Source: CAYUYV01 sp964474635
Lineage (GTDB): Bacteria > Pseudomonadota > Alphaproteobacteria > JAJFIK01
Direction: 5' to 3'
Assembly (NCBI GenBank): GCA_964474635.1
Contig: CAYYTT010000003.1
Coordinates: forward strand, 1-64,000
Length of the DNA: 64,000 bases
A program made the translations under genes and the position numbers. Under the pieces are notes generated by a model that searched no databases, was not told the DNA's origin, and saw only the letters and a list, made by a program, of their open reading frames with translations. Below, one piece after another: positions 51,486 to 60,789 of this stretch (the first letter of the stretch is position 1; every line of letters begins with the position of its first letter).

Positions 51486-52466
51486 ATGACCGTCCATGAC
51501 TTTCCAGGGCGCTTCGTCCAGATCGAGACCAACGGGCTTTCCTTGCGCGCCCGCGTGGCCGGGGACGGCCCGCCGGTCATCCTCGTGCACGGATTTCCAG
51601 AGTCCTGGTATTCATGGCGCCACCAGATCGGACCCATTGCCGAGGCCGGCTTCACCGCCATCGCCATCGACGTGCGCGGATATGGCGGCAGCGCAAAGCC
51701 TCAAGCGGTCGAGGCTTACGACATGGGCAGTCTGACCGGCGATGTGGCCGGTCTTGTGGACACCCTGGGCCTCGGGCCGGCCGTGTTGATCGGGCATGAC
51801 TGGGGGGCGCCCATTGTCTGGAACACTGCGCTGGTCCACACGGGCCATGTGCGGGCCGTGGCCGGCCTGTCGGTGCCCTTCACGGGCGTGCCGCCGGTCC
51901 CCTTTATCGACATGGTACGGAAAATCTTTACCGAGAAGGGGCGGTTTTTCTATCAAGTCTATTTCCAGGACGTCGGCGTGGCCGAGGCCGAACTGGAAGC
52001 CGATCCGGCGGCGTCTTTGCGCAAATTTATCTACGCCATCAGCGGCGATGCCCCAGACGGCACCTGGCCGAACGACAAGCCCCACGGGGCAAGCCTGCTG
52101 GAGCGCCTGCCCGACCCCTCGCCCTTTCCGGCCTGGTTGAGCACGCAGGACCTCGCCTACTACACGAGCCAGTTCGTGGCATCGGGCTTTCGCGGGCCCT
52201 TGAACCGGTACCGGAACCATGAGCGGGACTTCGCCTGGCTGGACCCCTTCCGCACACGGCGGATCGAGCAGCCGTCCCTGTTCATCGGAGGTACCCGGGA
52301 CCTGGTCCTGAAAATGCTGCCCGGCGTCGACGTGGTCGAGGCCATGGGCCCGCACATGGCGGACTTACGCGGCTGTCACGTGCTTGAGGGGTGCGGACAC
52401 TGGACCCAGCAGGAGCGCCCCGAAACGGTCACACGCCTCATTGTCGAGTGGCTGAACACCCTCTGA
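51486..52466 (+). CDS. Alpha/beta hydrolase, epoxide hydrolase-like
   Basis: 326 residues from ATG 51486 (GGGGAGGAACGACC upstream). Motifs: oxyanion HGFPESWYSWRHQ, nucleophile D in LIGHDWGAPIVW, and a C-terminal H in CGHWTQQERPE. The combination HGFPE plus GHDWGA is that of soluble epoxide hydrolases and haloalkane or haloacetate dehalogenases. Cap-domain tyrosines that would separate these are not resolved here. Lies between two acyl-CoA ligase genes on the same strand. Confidence 0.92.
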   Translation: MTVHDFPGRFVQIETNGLSLRARVAGDGPPVILVHGFPESWYSWRHQIGPIAEAGFTAIAIDVRGYGGSAKPQAVEAYDMGSLTGDVAGLVDTLGLGPAVLIGHDWGAPIVWNTALVHTGHVRAVAGLSVPFTGVPPVPFIDMVRKIFTEKGRFFYQVYFQDVGVAEAELEADPAASLRKFIYAISGDAPDGTWPNDKPHGASLLERLPDPSPFPAWLSTQDLAYYTSQFVASGFRGPLNRYRNHERDFAWLDPFRTRRIEQPSLFIGGTRDLVLKMLPGVDVVEAMGPHMADLRGCHVLEGCGHWTQQERPETVTRLIVEWLNTL

Positions 52467-52586
52467 CATCCCGCGCCCAGGCAGAGCCCGGCATACTTGA
52501 CGGCCCCGCGCACGGCTTCACAATCGAATGACAATCACGTCCGGCACGAGACTTTGCCCGGCCCAAGCACGAGCAGGAGGACGCCC

Positions 52587-54167
52587 ATGACCGACACCCC
52601 GACCCCGCAAGCCCCAACGGAGGACGGCCTCACGCTCCTCGCCGCCGCCGTGGGTCCCAAGCTGGCGGTGATCGACGACCGGCCGGACGGAACCGTCATC
52701 ACGTGGACCTTCGCCGAGTTGGAAGCCAATGCGAACCGGCTCGCCCATGTGCTGCGCTCCCACGGCGCCGGCAAAGGCACCAAGGCCATGGTCTGTGGCC
52801 AAAACTCGACCTGGGTTGTCGCCTTTGGCCATGCCTGCCGCAAAATCGGGGCGATTTCCGTGCCCCTGAACTATCGTCTGACGCCGGAAGAGGCCGCCTA
52901 TGTGGTGGACAATTCGGACTGCGAAGTTGCGCTGATCGATGCGGAATTCGCCGGCCTGTTCGCCCAGATCCGCCCCCAGGCGCCGCAGCTGAAGACCGTT
53001 CTGGTGTTCGACGGCACGCCGGGACCGGGCATGCTCGATGCCGCAACCGCCCTTTCGGCCGCGCCCGACGTCCCCCCCGGTCCGCCCCTTGAGGACGCGG
53101 GCGGCACGATGATTTACACCTCCGGGACCACCGGTAAGCCCAAGGGCGCCGTGCGCCCCCGGGTGGGCGATCCCACGCTCATGGCGAATATGATTGGCGA
53201 GATCGGCTACACCAACGAGGACGTCTACCTCACCACCGGGCCGCTCTATCACTCCGGTCCCGGCGGCTTCATGGCCATCGCGCACATGCTCTCCAACACC
53301 GTCGTGGTGCAGCGCAAATTCGACGCCGAAGACTGGCTGCGCCTTGTGGAAAAGTACAAGGTGACCTCCACCTTCGCGGCGCCAACGCCGATCCGCCGGG
53401 TCTGTCAGTTGCCGGAGAACGTGGCGAAGAAATATGATGTGAACAGCATGCGGATCATGATCGCCAATGCGGCGCCCTGGTCCTTTGCCCTCAAAAAGCT
53501 GTATCTGGAACGCTTCCCCGCCCGTTCGCTTTTCGAAGTGTATGGCTCCACCGAACTTGGCGTGAACACGATCCTGCGGCCCGAGTACCAGCTTTCCAAG
53601 CCGGGCTCGTGCGGGCGCCCCGCGCCAGGGGTGGAAATCGTGCTGTTCGACGAAAACGGCAACAAGATCACCGAGCCCAATGTTCAGGGCGAGCTTTTCG
53701 TCCGCTCGCCGAACACCTTCGCCACCTATTACAAGGCGCACGACAAATTCGAAGAGGACCGGCGGGGCGACTACCAGACCGTGGGTGACATCGCCTATTT
53801 CGACGAGGAAGGGTTCATCTTCATCTGTGACCGGAAAAAAGATATGATCATTTCCGGCGGGGTGAACATCTATCCGGCCGAGATCGAAGACGCCCTTGAG
53901 CATCACCCGGACATCATGGATGTGGCCGTGTTCGGAATTCCGGATGAGGAATGGGGCGAGGCGGTCCATGCGGTCGTGGTCGTGCGTCCGGGGACGGACC
54001 TGCCGCCCGAGGCCATTCAGGCCTTCGCGCGCGAGCACTTGGCCGGCTACAAGGTGCCGCGATCGATTTCCTATATCGACGAGATCCCGCGCACCGGTTC
54101 GGGCAAGACCCTCAAGCGCGACCTGCGCAAGCCCTTCTGGGACAACTACGACAAGGGCGTCGCCTGA
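52587..54167 (+). CDS. Acyl-CoA synthetase/AMP-dependent ligase
   Basis: 526 residues from ATG 52587 (GCAGGAGGACGCCC upstream). Motifs: A3 YTSGTTGKPKG, A5 EVYGSTELG, A7/A8 GFIFICDRKKDMIISGGVNIYPAEIE and the C-terminal Lys in PRTGSGKTLKRDL. It resembles long- or branched-chain fatty acyl-CoA ligases. It differs clearly in sequence from the ligase at 49847, so the two probably act on different acids. Ends ~50 bp before a large tandem repeat. Confidence 0.94.
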   Translation: MTDTPTPQAPTEDGLTLLAAAVGPKLAVIDDRPDGTVITWTFAELEANANRLAHVLRSHGAGKGTKAMVCGQNSTWVVAFGHACRKIGAISVPLNYRLTPEEAAYVVDNSDCEVALIDAEFAGLFAQIRPQAPQLKTVLVFDGTPGPGMLDAATALSAAPDVPPGPPLEDAGGTMIYTSGTTGKPKGAVRPRVGDPTLMANMIGEIGYTNEDVYLTTGPLYHSGPGGFMAIAHMLSNTVVVQRKFDAEDWLRLVEKYKVTSTFAAPTPIRRVCQLPENVAKKYDVNSMRIMIANAAPWSFALKKLYLERFPARSLFEVYGSTELGVNTILRPEYQLSKPGSCGRPAPGVEIVLFDENGNKITEPNVQGELFVRSPNTFATYYKAHDKFEEDRRGDYQTVGDIAYFDEEGFIFICDRKKDMIISGGVNIYPAEIEDALEHHPDIMDVAVFGIPDEEWGEAVHAVVVVRPGTDLPPEAIQAFAREHLAGYKVPRSISYIDEIPRTGSGKTLKRDLRKPFWDNYDKGVA

Positions 54168-54542
54168 TCTCTCGTCGGTCAGTGCACCCATTGGTTGACA
54201 GCTTGAGCGCGGGGCGAGTCCTTCGCACCGCGCTCAAGATTTCGTCGCCGCACTCAAAGCTTCGTCACCACGCCCAAGACTTCTTCACCGCACTCAAAGC
54301 TTCGTCACCACGCCCAAGACTTCTTCACCACGCTCAAAATTGGGGCCCGGCGCTGCTGCGCCGCCCGCGCGGCGCGCCGCCCAAAGCGCGATAGAAACGT
54401 GTGAGTGCGCCAAAACCGAGCGGCGGCGTGCTGCACACAGAGTGATCTTGGCCTTCTCGCTCGGAGTGATAGGACAGGCTCTCCCGGGCCCATGGGTGGC
54501 TCGGGAGATTGTTTCGCACTTCACCGATGTCGCTGAGCGGGA
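54168..54542. repeat. 375-bp gene-free stretch with a six-copy 20-bp tandem repeat
   Basis: Six 20-bp units fill 54221-54340, for example TTCGTCACCACGCCCAAGAC at 54261-54280 and again at 54301-54320. The two-unit block 54261-54300 is repeated almost exactly at 54301-54340. The array lies between convergent genes; the rest of the stretch shows no gene. Confidence 0.95.
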
Positions 54543-55715
54543 TTACGCGGGCGGCCCGTCCGCCTTGACGGTCTCGTCCTTTTTCTCCTGGGAAGCCGGC
54601 TTGTCGATGAACTGGGCGTTTTCGGCCCGAATCCGCGCGGCCATGTCGTCGTAGAGGAACGGTAAAAAGGCGAAACGGCGACCCCGCGTCATCTTCGTGA
54701 CTTGGTGCAGGAGGGAACAGGAAAACACCACGGCCCCACCCTTCGGCGGCTTAAAGCTGCGCGGCCCGTATTCGGGGAAACAGATCTCCCCGCCGTCAAA
54801 ATCGTCATTGAGATTGATCGAGACCGCAAAGCGCCGGTGCGCGGTGCCCTTCGTCGTGTTGTCCCGGTGCGCCGAGAAATGCCCGCCATCATCGGCCGCG
54901 TAGCAAGACACGATATAGCGTTCCATGCGTGTGACCTTAAACTGGTGGATCTTGGCGATTTCCGGCACCACCCGATGCAGGACCCGGCTTTGCAGGCGGC
55001 TGATCAGCGCCTGATCCTTAATGGTCACGTCCCGCCGGCTTTTGAAGCTGTGGTCGCGGATGCCCACCGTGCGCCCGCCCACCTCTCGCATGAAGCCGCT
55101 GTCCTCACCGCCGTCGTCCTCATAAAGATCGATCAGTTCCTGGCACAGCTCCGGCTCGAACACGCGGGGCAGAAACAGAATCGGCGCCTGCAGCTCAAGG
55201 CCCGCATGGCGCTCGGGCGGCGGCAGTCCCTCCATCACTTCCATGAACCGGGCGATGTCGCTTCGGTCCTCCCGGAAGGGGATCGCTTCGATAATCCGCA
55301 TCGTGGGGTCGATGACGACCCACTGGCGCACCAGGGCCTGGCGCAGGGTCTCCGGCTCGCCGTCCTCGGCCGCCACCCGGTAAAGCCGTGCGGCCGTCAG
55401 GTCCCCGTCCCAGAAGTGGCGGAACCCGGGAAGGCGGCTCGCCACCCGTCCTTGCGCCTCGTCCTCCGGGTCGGCGCTGACCCCGAAAAAGCAGGCTTTC
55501 CTGTCGTCGAACAGATCGGTCCGCTGATAGGCGGCCTCGAGGGCCGCTTTAGCGTGGTCGTCCTGCGCGCTGCCGAAAAAACACAGCACCAGGTAGCGCC
55601 CGGCGGCGGTGTCGAAATTGTATTTTGGGTTTGACGTGTTGCGCTGCACAAAGCTTGGCGCGGCTTCGCCGGGCTCAAAGGGGCGTTTTGGGGCGGATGG
55701 GGATGGAGTGGACAT
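54543..55715 (-). CDS. Degenerate peroxiredoxin-like domain fused to a 2OG-Fe(II) oxygenase
   Basis: 390 residues from ATG 55715. Residues ~12-165 look like an AhpC/TSA peroxiredoxin fold (PGEAAPSF, RYLVLCFFGSAQDDHAKAALEAAY, VIDPTMRIIEAIPF), but the peroxidatic Cys position after the FF strand is taken by Ser/Ala/Gln. Residues ~180-365 are a prolyl-4-hydroxylase-type dioxygenase: iron ligands HRD in HFSAHRDNTT (near 280) and H in LLHQVTK (near 336), then an Arg in RGRRFAFLPF for 2-oxoglutarate. The tail is charged. This domain order is known in some bacterial dioxygenases; the substrate is unknown. Confidence 0.88.
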   Translation of the reverse strand: MSTPSPSAPKRPFEPGEAAPSFVQRNTSNPKYNFDTAAGRYLVLCFFGSAQDDHAKAALEAAYQRTDLFDDRKACFFGVSADPEDEAQGRVASRLPGFRHFWDGDLTAARLYRVAAEDGEPETLRQALVRQWVVIDPTMRIIEAIPFREDRSDIARFMEVMEGLPPPERHAGLELQAPILFLPRVFEPELCQELIDLYEDDGGEDSGFMREVGGRTVGIRDHSFKSRRDVTIKDQALISRLQSRVLHRVVPEIAKIHQFKVTRMERYIVSCYAADDGGHFSAHRDNTTKGTAHRRFAVSINLNDDFDGGEICFPEYGPRSFKPPKGGAVVFSCSLLHQVTKMTRGRRFAFLPFLYDDMAARIRAENAQFIDKPASQEKKDETVKADGPPA

Positions 55716-56008
55716 GGGACGAAAACCTCGAATGCACCCGCCCTCGGCGGGCCGGGCCGCCGCACCAAGCCTCGCAGCCCAAGTCAATCATCCCTTTTAT
55801 ACAATGACTGGCCTGTAAATATAGAAGCCCGTTAAGGACGCGACGCAGCCGGACTGGCCGCCGTCAATCGCCCCTTCCGCATCGCTCCCCAGGCACTGCC
55901 CTTGGGCACTGCCCCAGGCACTGCCCTAGGCACTACCCATAGGCACCGCCATTGACTTTCGCCGATAGCTGGGCGAGCCAAACGCCAAGTCTTTCTGTGG
56001 AGTAGGTC
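55716..56008. repeat. Gene-free stretch with 12-13-bp tandem repeats
   Basis: About five copies of an AGGCACTGCCC-type unit, 12-13 bp long, lie at 55889-55950 between the divergent oxygenase and glycosyltransferase genes. No coding frame or RNA is evident in the ~290 bp. Confidence 0.85.
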
Positions 56009-57418
56009 ATGGCGCGTTATCTGTTTTTGCATCCCAATTTACCCGGCCAGTACAAACATCTCGCCCCGGCGCTCGCGTCGGACCCAAAAAACGAAGTGGT
56101 CTTCGTGACCGAGAGCACGGTTCGGCGCACCCTTGATAACGTGCGCAAGGTCACCTACGCCGTACCCCAGGACAAGGGCAAGCCCCATCTGTATGCGGAT
56201 GTATTCAATACGGCGACGGCCACCTCGCAGGTCGTGGCCAAAACGCTCCTTGATCTGAAAAAAGACGGCTTTGTGCCCGACGCGGTCATCGGCCATCTGG
56301 GGTGGGGCCAGGGCCTTTACGTCAAGGACGTCTTTCCCGACACGAAGATCCTGAATTTCTTTGAATATTATTACAATTCCGAGGGCGGTTCGGCCGGTTT
56401 CCTGCCGGGCGAGGATTTGGACATCGGCGCCTCGGCCAAGTTGCGCAGCCGCAACGCGCCCCTGCTCATGAGCATGCGGGACGCGGATTGGGCCACGGCT
56501 CCCACGATCTTTCAATTCCGTCAGCACCCGCGCGAATACTGGTCCAAGATGTCGCTGCTCCATGACGGCGTTGACGTGGACGCCGCCCGGCCCGGCCCGG
56601 CGCGCGCGCTCACCCTTCCCAATGATGGCCCGACCCTGTCGCCGGACGATGAAGTGGTGACCTTCATTTCACGGAATTTCGAGCCCTATCGGGGCTTTCC
56701 CACCTTCATGCGCGCGGCAAAGGCGCTGCTCAAGGAGCGGCCCAAGGCGCACATCATCTTTGTGGGTCAGGAAGGCGTCAGTTACAGCCGGCGCACGCCC
56801 GAGGGCATGACCTATCGCCAGATCATGGAAGCGGAGGTCAATCTCGATCCCGAACGCACCCATTGGCTCGGCTATCTTCCGCACCATGAGATGATCCGCA
56901 TCATGCAGCTCTCCCGGGCCCATGTGTATCTCACGGTTCCCTTCGTGCTGTCCTGGTCCATGCTGGAGGCCATGGCCACGGGCTGCGTCGTGGTCGCGTC
57001 CAACACGCCGCCCGTCCTTGAGGTCATCGAACACGGGCACAACGGCATCATTTGCGATTTCTTCCGCCCCGACGACGTGGTGGCCAAGATCATCGATGTG
57101 CTCGAAGCCCCTGACAAAATGGCGGATCTGCGCCGGGAGGCCCGCAGCACCATCATCCGGCGCTATGCCCTTGACGTGACCCTGCCCTTCCATGTGGGCC
57201 TCGCCAAGGACCTGGCCGAGGGACGCACGCCGCCGCCGACGGCGGACAAGATCCTGCAATTCAACCGCCTGCACGATCAGGACCCGGAAAACCCGCCGGC
57301 CCGCATGAACAACTGGCCAAAACCACCCGCCGAAATGACCGACTACCTGGACATGTCGATCGTGCAGCGGCTGAAAAAGGAGCTGGACGCCAAGAAATCC
57401 AAGGCGAAACCATCCTGA
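56009..57418 (+). CDS. Glycosyltransferase family 4 protein
   Basis: 469 residues in a complete GT-B fold. The N-terminal half has YLFLHPNLPGQYKHLAPAL and GHLGWGQGLYVKDVFPD; the C-terminal half has VVTFISRNFEPYRGFPTFMRAAKALL for donor contacts, IIFVGQEGVSYSRRTP and LSWSMLEAMATGCVVVASNTPPVLEVI as the E-x7-E donor site. Related to the glycan-assembly GTs at 1-5267 only in fold. No membrane segment. ~300 bp separate it from the TonB receptor. Confidence 0.93.
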   Translation: MARYLFLHPNLPGQYKHLAPALASDPKNEVVFVTESTVRRTLDNVRKVTYAVPQDKGKPHLYADVFNTATATSQVVAKTLLDLKKDGFVPDAVIGHLGWGQGLYVKDVFPDTKILNFFEYYYNSEGGSAGFLPGEDLDIGASAKLRSRNAPLLMSMRDADWATAPTIFQFRQHPREYWSKMSLLHDGVDVDAARPGPARALTLPNDGPTLSPDDEVVTFISRNFEPYRGFPTFMRAAKALLKERPKAHIIFVGQEGVSYSRRTPEGMTYRQIMEAEVNLDPERTHWLGYLPHHEMIRIMQLSRAHVYLTVPFVLSWSMLEAMATGCVVVASNTPPVLEVIEHGHNGIICDFFRPDDVVAKIIDVLEAPDKMADLRREARSTIIRRYALDVTLPFHVGLAKDLAEGRTPPPTADKILQFNRLHDQDPENPPARMNNWPKPPAEMTDYLDMSIVQRLKKELDAKKSKAKPS

Positions 57419-57723
57419 CCACCGCGTCATGACCTAGGGGAATGGACGTGGGGCAACAGCGATTTTGCTGCACCGCACACACCACTTTTAGGAATGGATA
57501 AGTCAAGACATCTCTGTTCGGAATCTTACTCAAGAAGAAAGTGCATATGAACGCACGGGGCGAGGCCAAAACCGGGGCTCGGCTTTGTCTCACGGCGGCG
57601 TGAGTCCTTAGAGGTGTTCAAAAAAAATCTCGTGACGCATCCCAAATCTCGGGGTTAACGTAGCGTTACGGAAAAAGCAGACCTTGGGGCGAGATGCGTC
57701 CGGCGGGTCACGGGAGGGTAACG
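57419..57723. other. 305-bp promoter region of the TonB receptor
   Basis: No gene is seen. It holds a hairpin CTCACG-GCGG-CGTGAG (57589-57604), a perfect dyad TAACG-TAG-CGTTA (57656-57668) that could be an operator, an eight-A tract (57620-57627), and the GGAGGG ribosome site before ATG 57724. Confidence 0.6.
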
Positions 57724-60591
57724 ATGAGAGCATGGAAGAGCGGCGTCTGCACAGCCGCATTGCTCCTGGCAGCTGGGGCAGCCCCGGCCTGGTCCCAGGA
57801 GACTGTCACTGAGGATGAGTCGACTGAACGCATGACCGTGACCGGCTCGTTCATCTCCGGCACGCCGGAAGATGCCGCGTTGCCGGTGAGTGTGCTGGGT
57901 CGGGGGGAGCTGGACGAGATCGGTGCGCCGAGCCTGAATGAATTGCTCCGGAACATTGGCGCAGCCCAGGGCCTGATCGGTGAAACGAACCAGTTCGACA
58001 CCCGCGGCGGCCAGGGCAACGAAGGCGCGACCACGATCAACTTGCGTGGTTTAGGCTCCAACCGGACCCTGGTGCTCTTCAACGGTCACCGTCAGGTCGG
58101 CGACGACAACATCGGTGTGGACGTCAACTCCATCCCGCTGATCGCCGTCGAGCGTCTTGAGATCCTGAAAGACGGCGCGGCAGCCCTGTACGGCTCCGAT
58201 GCTGTGGCGGGTGTGGTGAACTTCATTACACGGAATGATTTCGAAGGCATCGAGCTGCGCGGGAACTACCAGTTCATCGAAGATTCCGATGGCGACTGGG
58301 ACATCGGCGTGCTGGCCGGCCACAATGGCGAGCTGTGGGGGCGTGAGTTCCAGGTCATGCTGGCCGGTGAATATGGCCGCCGGAGCGAACTGTTCATCAA
58401 AGACCGCGACTTTGCTCTTCGGAGTTTCCCGGAAAACCCTCAAGGCGGTTGGTCCTCGATCGGTAACCCGGGCACGTTTATTCCGTCCAACGGGTTTGCC
58501 GGTGGTCTGTTCCCGGACCCGAACTGTAACGAGTTGGGCGGCTTCAACGCAGCCGGCTTCTGCCGCTTCCAGTTCACATTCTTCGACAACCTCATCGAAG
58601 AAACCGAAACGATCAAAATCTTCCACACCGGCAGCTACGACTACGCCGACAATCACACGATGGAATGGGAGGCCATGTTCTCCCGCGTCGACCTGCCCGA
58701 GTGGAACACCTCGCCGGCTTATCCCCCGCAGACCTTGCTCGCTCCGGGCAACCAAGTGCTGCCGGATCACCCGGGTCGTCTGGCGTTCTTCGACGAAAAC
58801 CCGGCTTTCGGCGCGAATTTCGATCCCAATGAGCCGATCTTTTTCTGGGGCCGGTACACCGGTGTCGGCGGCATCAACGGCGGTCAGCCGGAAACCAGTC
58901 AACGCCTGACCGAACAGTACCGCGGCAGCGTGTCCTTCTTGGGTACGATCTTCGATGGCAAGCTGAACTATGACATCAGCGGGACATACTCGGTTCGTCG
59001 GCGTTCGTTGAATGATTTCAACGACACGGCCGTGCAGAACTTCGGCTTTGCACTGCGTGGTCTTGGTGGCCCCAATTGTGATCCCTCGGCGGGCACCCCT
59101 GGCGTTGGTCCTTGCGAGTACTTCAACCCGTTCTCGAACGCGATCGAATCCTCCGCAGTCACCGGTCAGGCCAATCCAAACTTCAATCCGGCGGTGTCCA
59201 ACTCCCCGGAACTGCTTGCTTGGCTCACCGAGCGCGGCAGCACGGCCGACATCAACCGCCAAGCTGTGATAGACGCGGTGTTCGACGGCGTTCTGCCCTG
59301 GGAACTGCCGGGCGGTGAGATTGGCTTCGCCTTCGGCGGCCAGATCCGGAAGGACTATTACGAGCAGGAGGTCACGGATAACTACAACCTGAACCTGAAC
59401 CCCTGCCCCTATGATGATCCGTTCGCAGTTGAATTGGGTCTGACGCCGACGCTGGATTGCGCAAGCCCCACAGGCCGCTTCGCCTTCCTCGCCGGGACCC
59501 TGCCCCAGCAGCTCGACCGGAACGTCTATGCGTTGTTCGCTGAATTGGCCCTGCCTCTCACGGACACAATCAATGTGCAGTTGGCGGCTCGCTATGAGGA
59601 TTACGGCGGGAACGTCGGTTCCACGCTCGATCCGAAGTTGGCCATCCGCTGGCAGGCTCTGGATTGGCTGGCCATGCGTGGCTCCATCTCGACGACCTTC
59701 CGCGGTCCGGGTCTGAGCCAACTGGGCGGTCGCTTCACCACCCTGTCCTTCATCCCGCCAACGCTTGCCTTTAAAGCGGTGGACACGGTCGGTAACCCGA
59801 ACCTGCGTCCTGAAAGTGCGGTGACCACGAATATCGGTGCGTTGTTTGAGTACGGAGCGTTCACGGGGTCCATCGACTACTGGCGCTTTGACTTCAGCGA
59901 CCCGCTGCAGCTCGAGGACGAGAACCAGCTGACCAACGCTTACATCGGCAACTCATGTTTCGATGGCGGCGCTGGCGTTGGAACCGAAATCTGTGACTCT
60001 CTGCGTCAGCAGATTTTCCCTACGGGCATCGCGCCTGAGTTCATCGAGCGGATCGAACGTCAGTTCGTCAATGGCGCTGACCTTGTGACCGACGGCATCG
60101 ATTTCTTCGGTCAGGTGGACTTCCCGTGGCAGGAGATCGATTTCACCGTCGGGATCCAGGGCACCTACACCATCAGCTTTGAATCCGATGACTTCACCAA
60201 TGCTGATGGCTTCACAATCGCGCAGGGCGGTGACTTTGTGGGTTTCCTGAACGAAGGCACGCCGTTCCAAACCCTGGTCGGCCTCAACGGTAACGTGTTT
60301 GCCAAGGCACGCTGGAAGAACCACTTCCTGCAGTTCGTGGCCCGTTATGTGTCCTCCTTTGAAGACACGAACGCGCCATCCATCCCCGAACTTGCCAACA
60401 TTGAGAGCTTCACGACCTACGATCTCTACTACACGCTGGACCTGTTCGATGGCAGCACGCGGCTCAATCTGTCGATCTTCAACCTGACGGATAATGACCC
60501 GCCCTCCGTGTCGAACGATGTGAACTTCGACCCCTTCACCCATTCGCCCTTCGGCCGGATGATCAAGATCGGGTTCATCCAGCAGTTCTGA
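57724..60591 (+). CDS. TonB-dependent outer-membrane receptor
   Basis: 955 residues from ATG 57724, which follows GGGAGGGTAACG; an earlier ATG at 57694 has none. The signal peptide is SGVCTAALLLAAGAAPAWSQ. The plug domain (~30-170) has MTVTGSFISG, LNELLRNIGAAQG, TTINLRGLGSNRTLVLFNGHR and ERLEILKDGAAALYGSDAVAGVVNFITR. The 22-strand barrel follows and ends FGRMIKIGFIQQF, with the terminal Phe needed for BAM insertion. The extracellular loops are Asn/Gly/Phe-rich. Codons end in T noticeably more often than in neighbours (many GGT and CGT), a common mark of high expression. The imported substrate is not known. Confidence 0.97.
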   Translation: MRAWKSGVCTAALLLAAGAAPAWSQETVTEDESTERMTVTGSFISGTPEDAALPVSVLGRGELDEIGAPSLNELLRNIGAAQGLIGETNQFDTRGGQGNEGATTINLRGLGSNRTLVLFNGHRQVGDDNIGVDVNSIPLIAVERLEILKDGAAALYGSDAVAGVVNFITRNDFEGIELRGNYQFIEDSDGDWDIGVLAGHNGELWGREFQVMLAGEYGRRSELFIKDRDFALRSFPENPQGGWSSIGNPGTFIPSNGFAGGLFPDPNCNELGGFNAAGFCRFQFTFFDNLIEETETIKIFHTGSYDYADNHTMEWEAMFSRVDLPEWNTSPAYPPQTLLAPGNQVLPDHPGRLAFFDENPAFGANFDPNEPIFFWGRYTGVGGINGGQPETSQRLTEQYRGSVSFLGTIFDGKLNYDISGTYSVRRRSLNDFNDTAVQNFGFALRGLGGPNCDPSAGTPGVGPCEYFNPFSNAIESSAVTGQANPNFNPAVSNSPELLAWLTERGSTADINRQAVIDAVFDGVLPWELPGGEIGFAFGGQIRKDYYEQEVTDNYNLNLNPCPYDDPFAVELGLTPTLDCASPTGRFAFLAGTLPQQLDRNVYALFAELALPLTDTINVQLAARYEDYGGNVGSTLDPKLAIRWQALDWLAMRGSISTTFRGPGLSQLGGRFTTLSFIPPTLAFKAVDTVGNPNLRPESAVTTNIGALFEYGAFTGSIDYWRFDFSDPLQLEDENQLTNAYIGNSCFDGGAGVGTEICDSLRQQIFPTGIAPEFIERIERQFVNGADLVTDGIDFFGQVDFPWQEIDFTVGIQGTYTISFESDDFTNADGFTIAQGGDFVGFLNEGTPFQTLVGLNGNVFAKARWKNHFLQFVARYVSSFEDTNAPSIPELANIESFTTYDLYYTLDLFDGSTRLNLSIFNLTDNDPPSVSNDVNFDPFTHSPFGRMIKIGFIQQF

Positions 60592-60617
60592 TCGGACGAA
60601 CGACACACCTGACAACG

Positions 60618-60651
60618 GCAGGCCCCGGAGCGATCCGGGGCCTGCTTTTTT
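60618..60651. terminator. Rho-independent terminator after the TonB receptor gene
   Basis: GCAGGCCCCGG (60618-60628) and CCGGGGCCTGC (60635-60645) form a perfect 11-bp stem with loop AGCGAT, followed directly by six T residues. This is the clearest intrinsic terminator in the window. Confidence 0.95.
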
Positions 60652-60789
60652 ATGTGAACGGCGGATCCGTGCGGCACGAAAGCGCTCACACCAGGAGCGT
60701 TTGGCGGGGCCGGCGGCCTTGGGCTAGGCTTCAGGGCAGTGGGAGATTTGGGCCCCGCGACCGGGGCCGGCTGGGGAGACGACGCCGCC

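Noticed and set aside
52518..54191. A 557-codon minus-strand frame opposite the second acyl-CoA ligase
   Set aside because: The plus strand carries all ligase motifs; this is its shadow.
54221..54340. CRISPR array
   Set aside because: Units are contiguous without unique spacers and no cas gene is present, so it is a tandem repeat.
58051..59721. A 556-codon minus-strand frame opposite the TonB receptor
   Set aside because: The plus strand has a complete plug and barrel. The antisense product is Arg/Val-rich without motifs.
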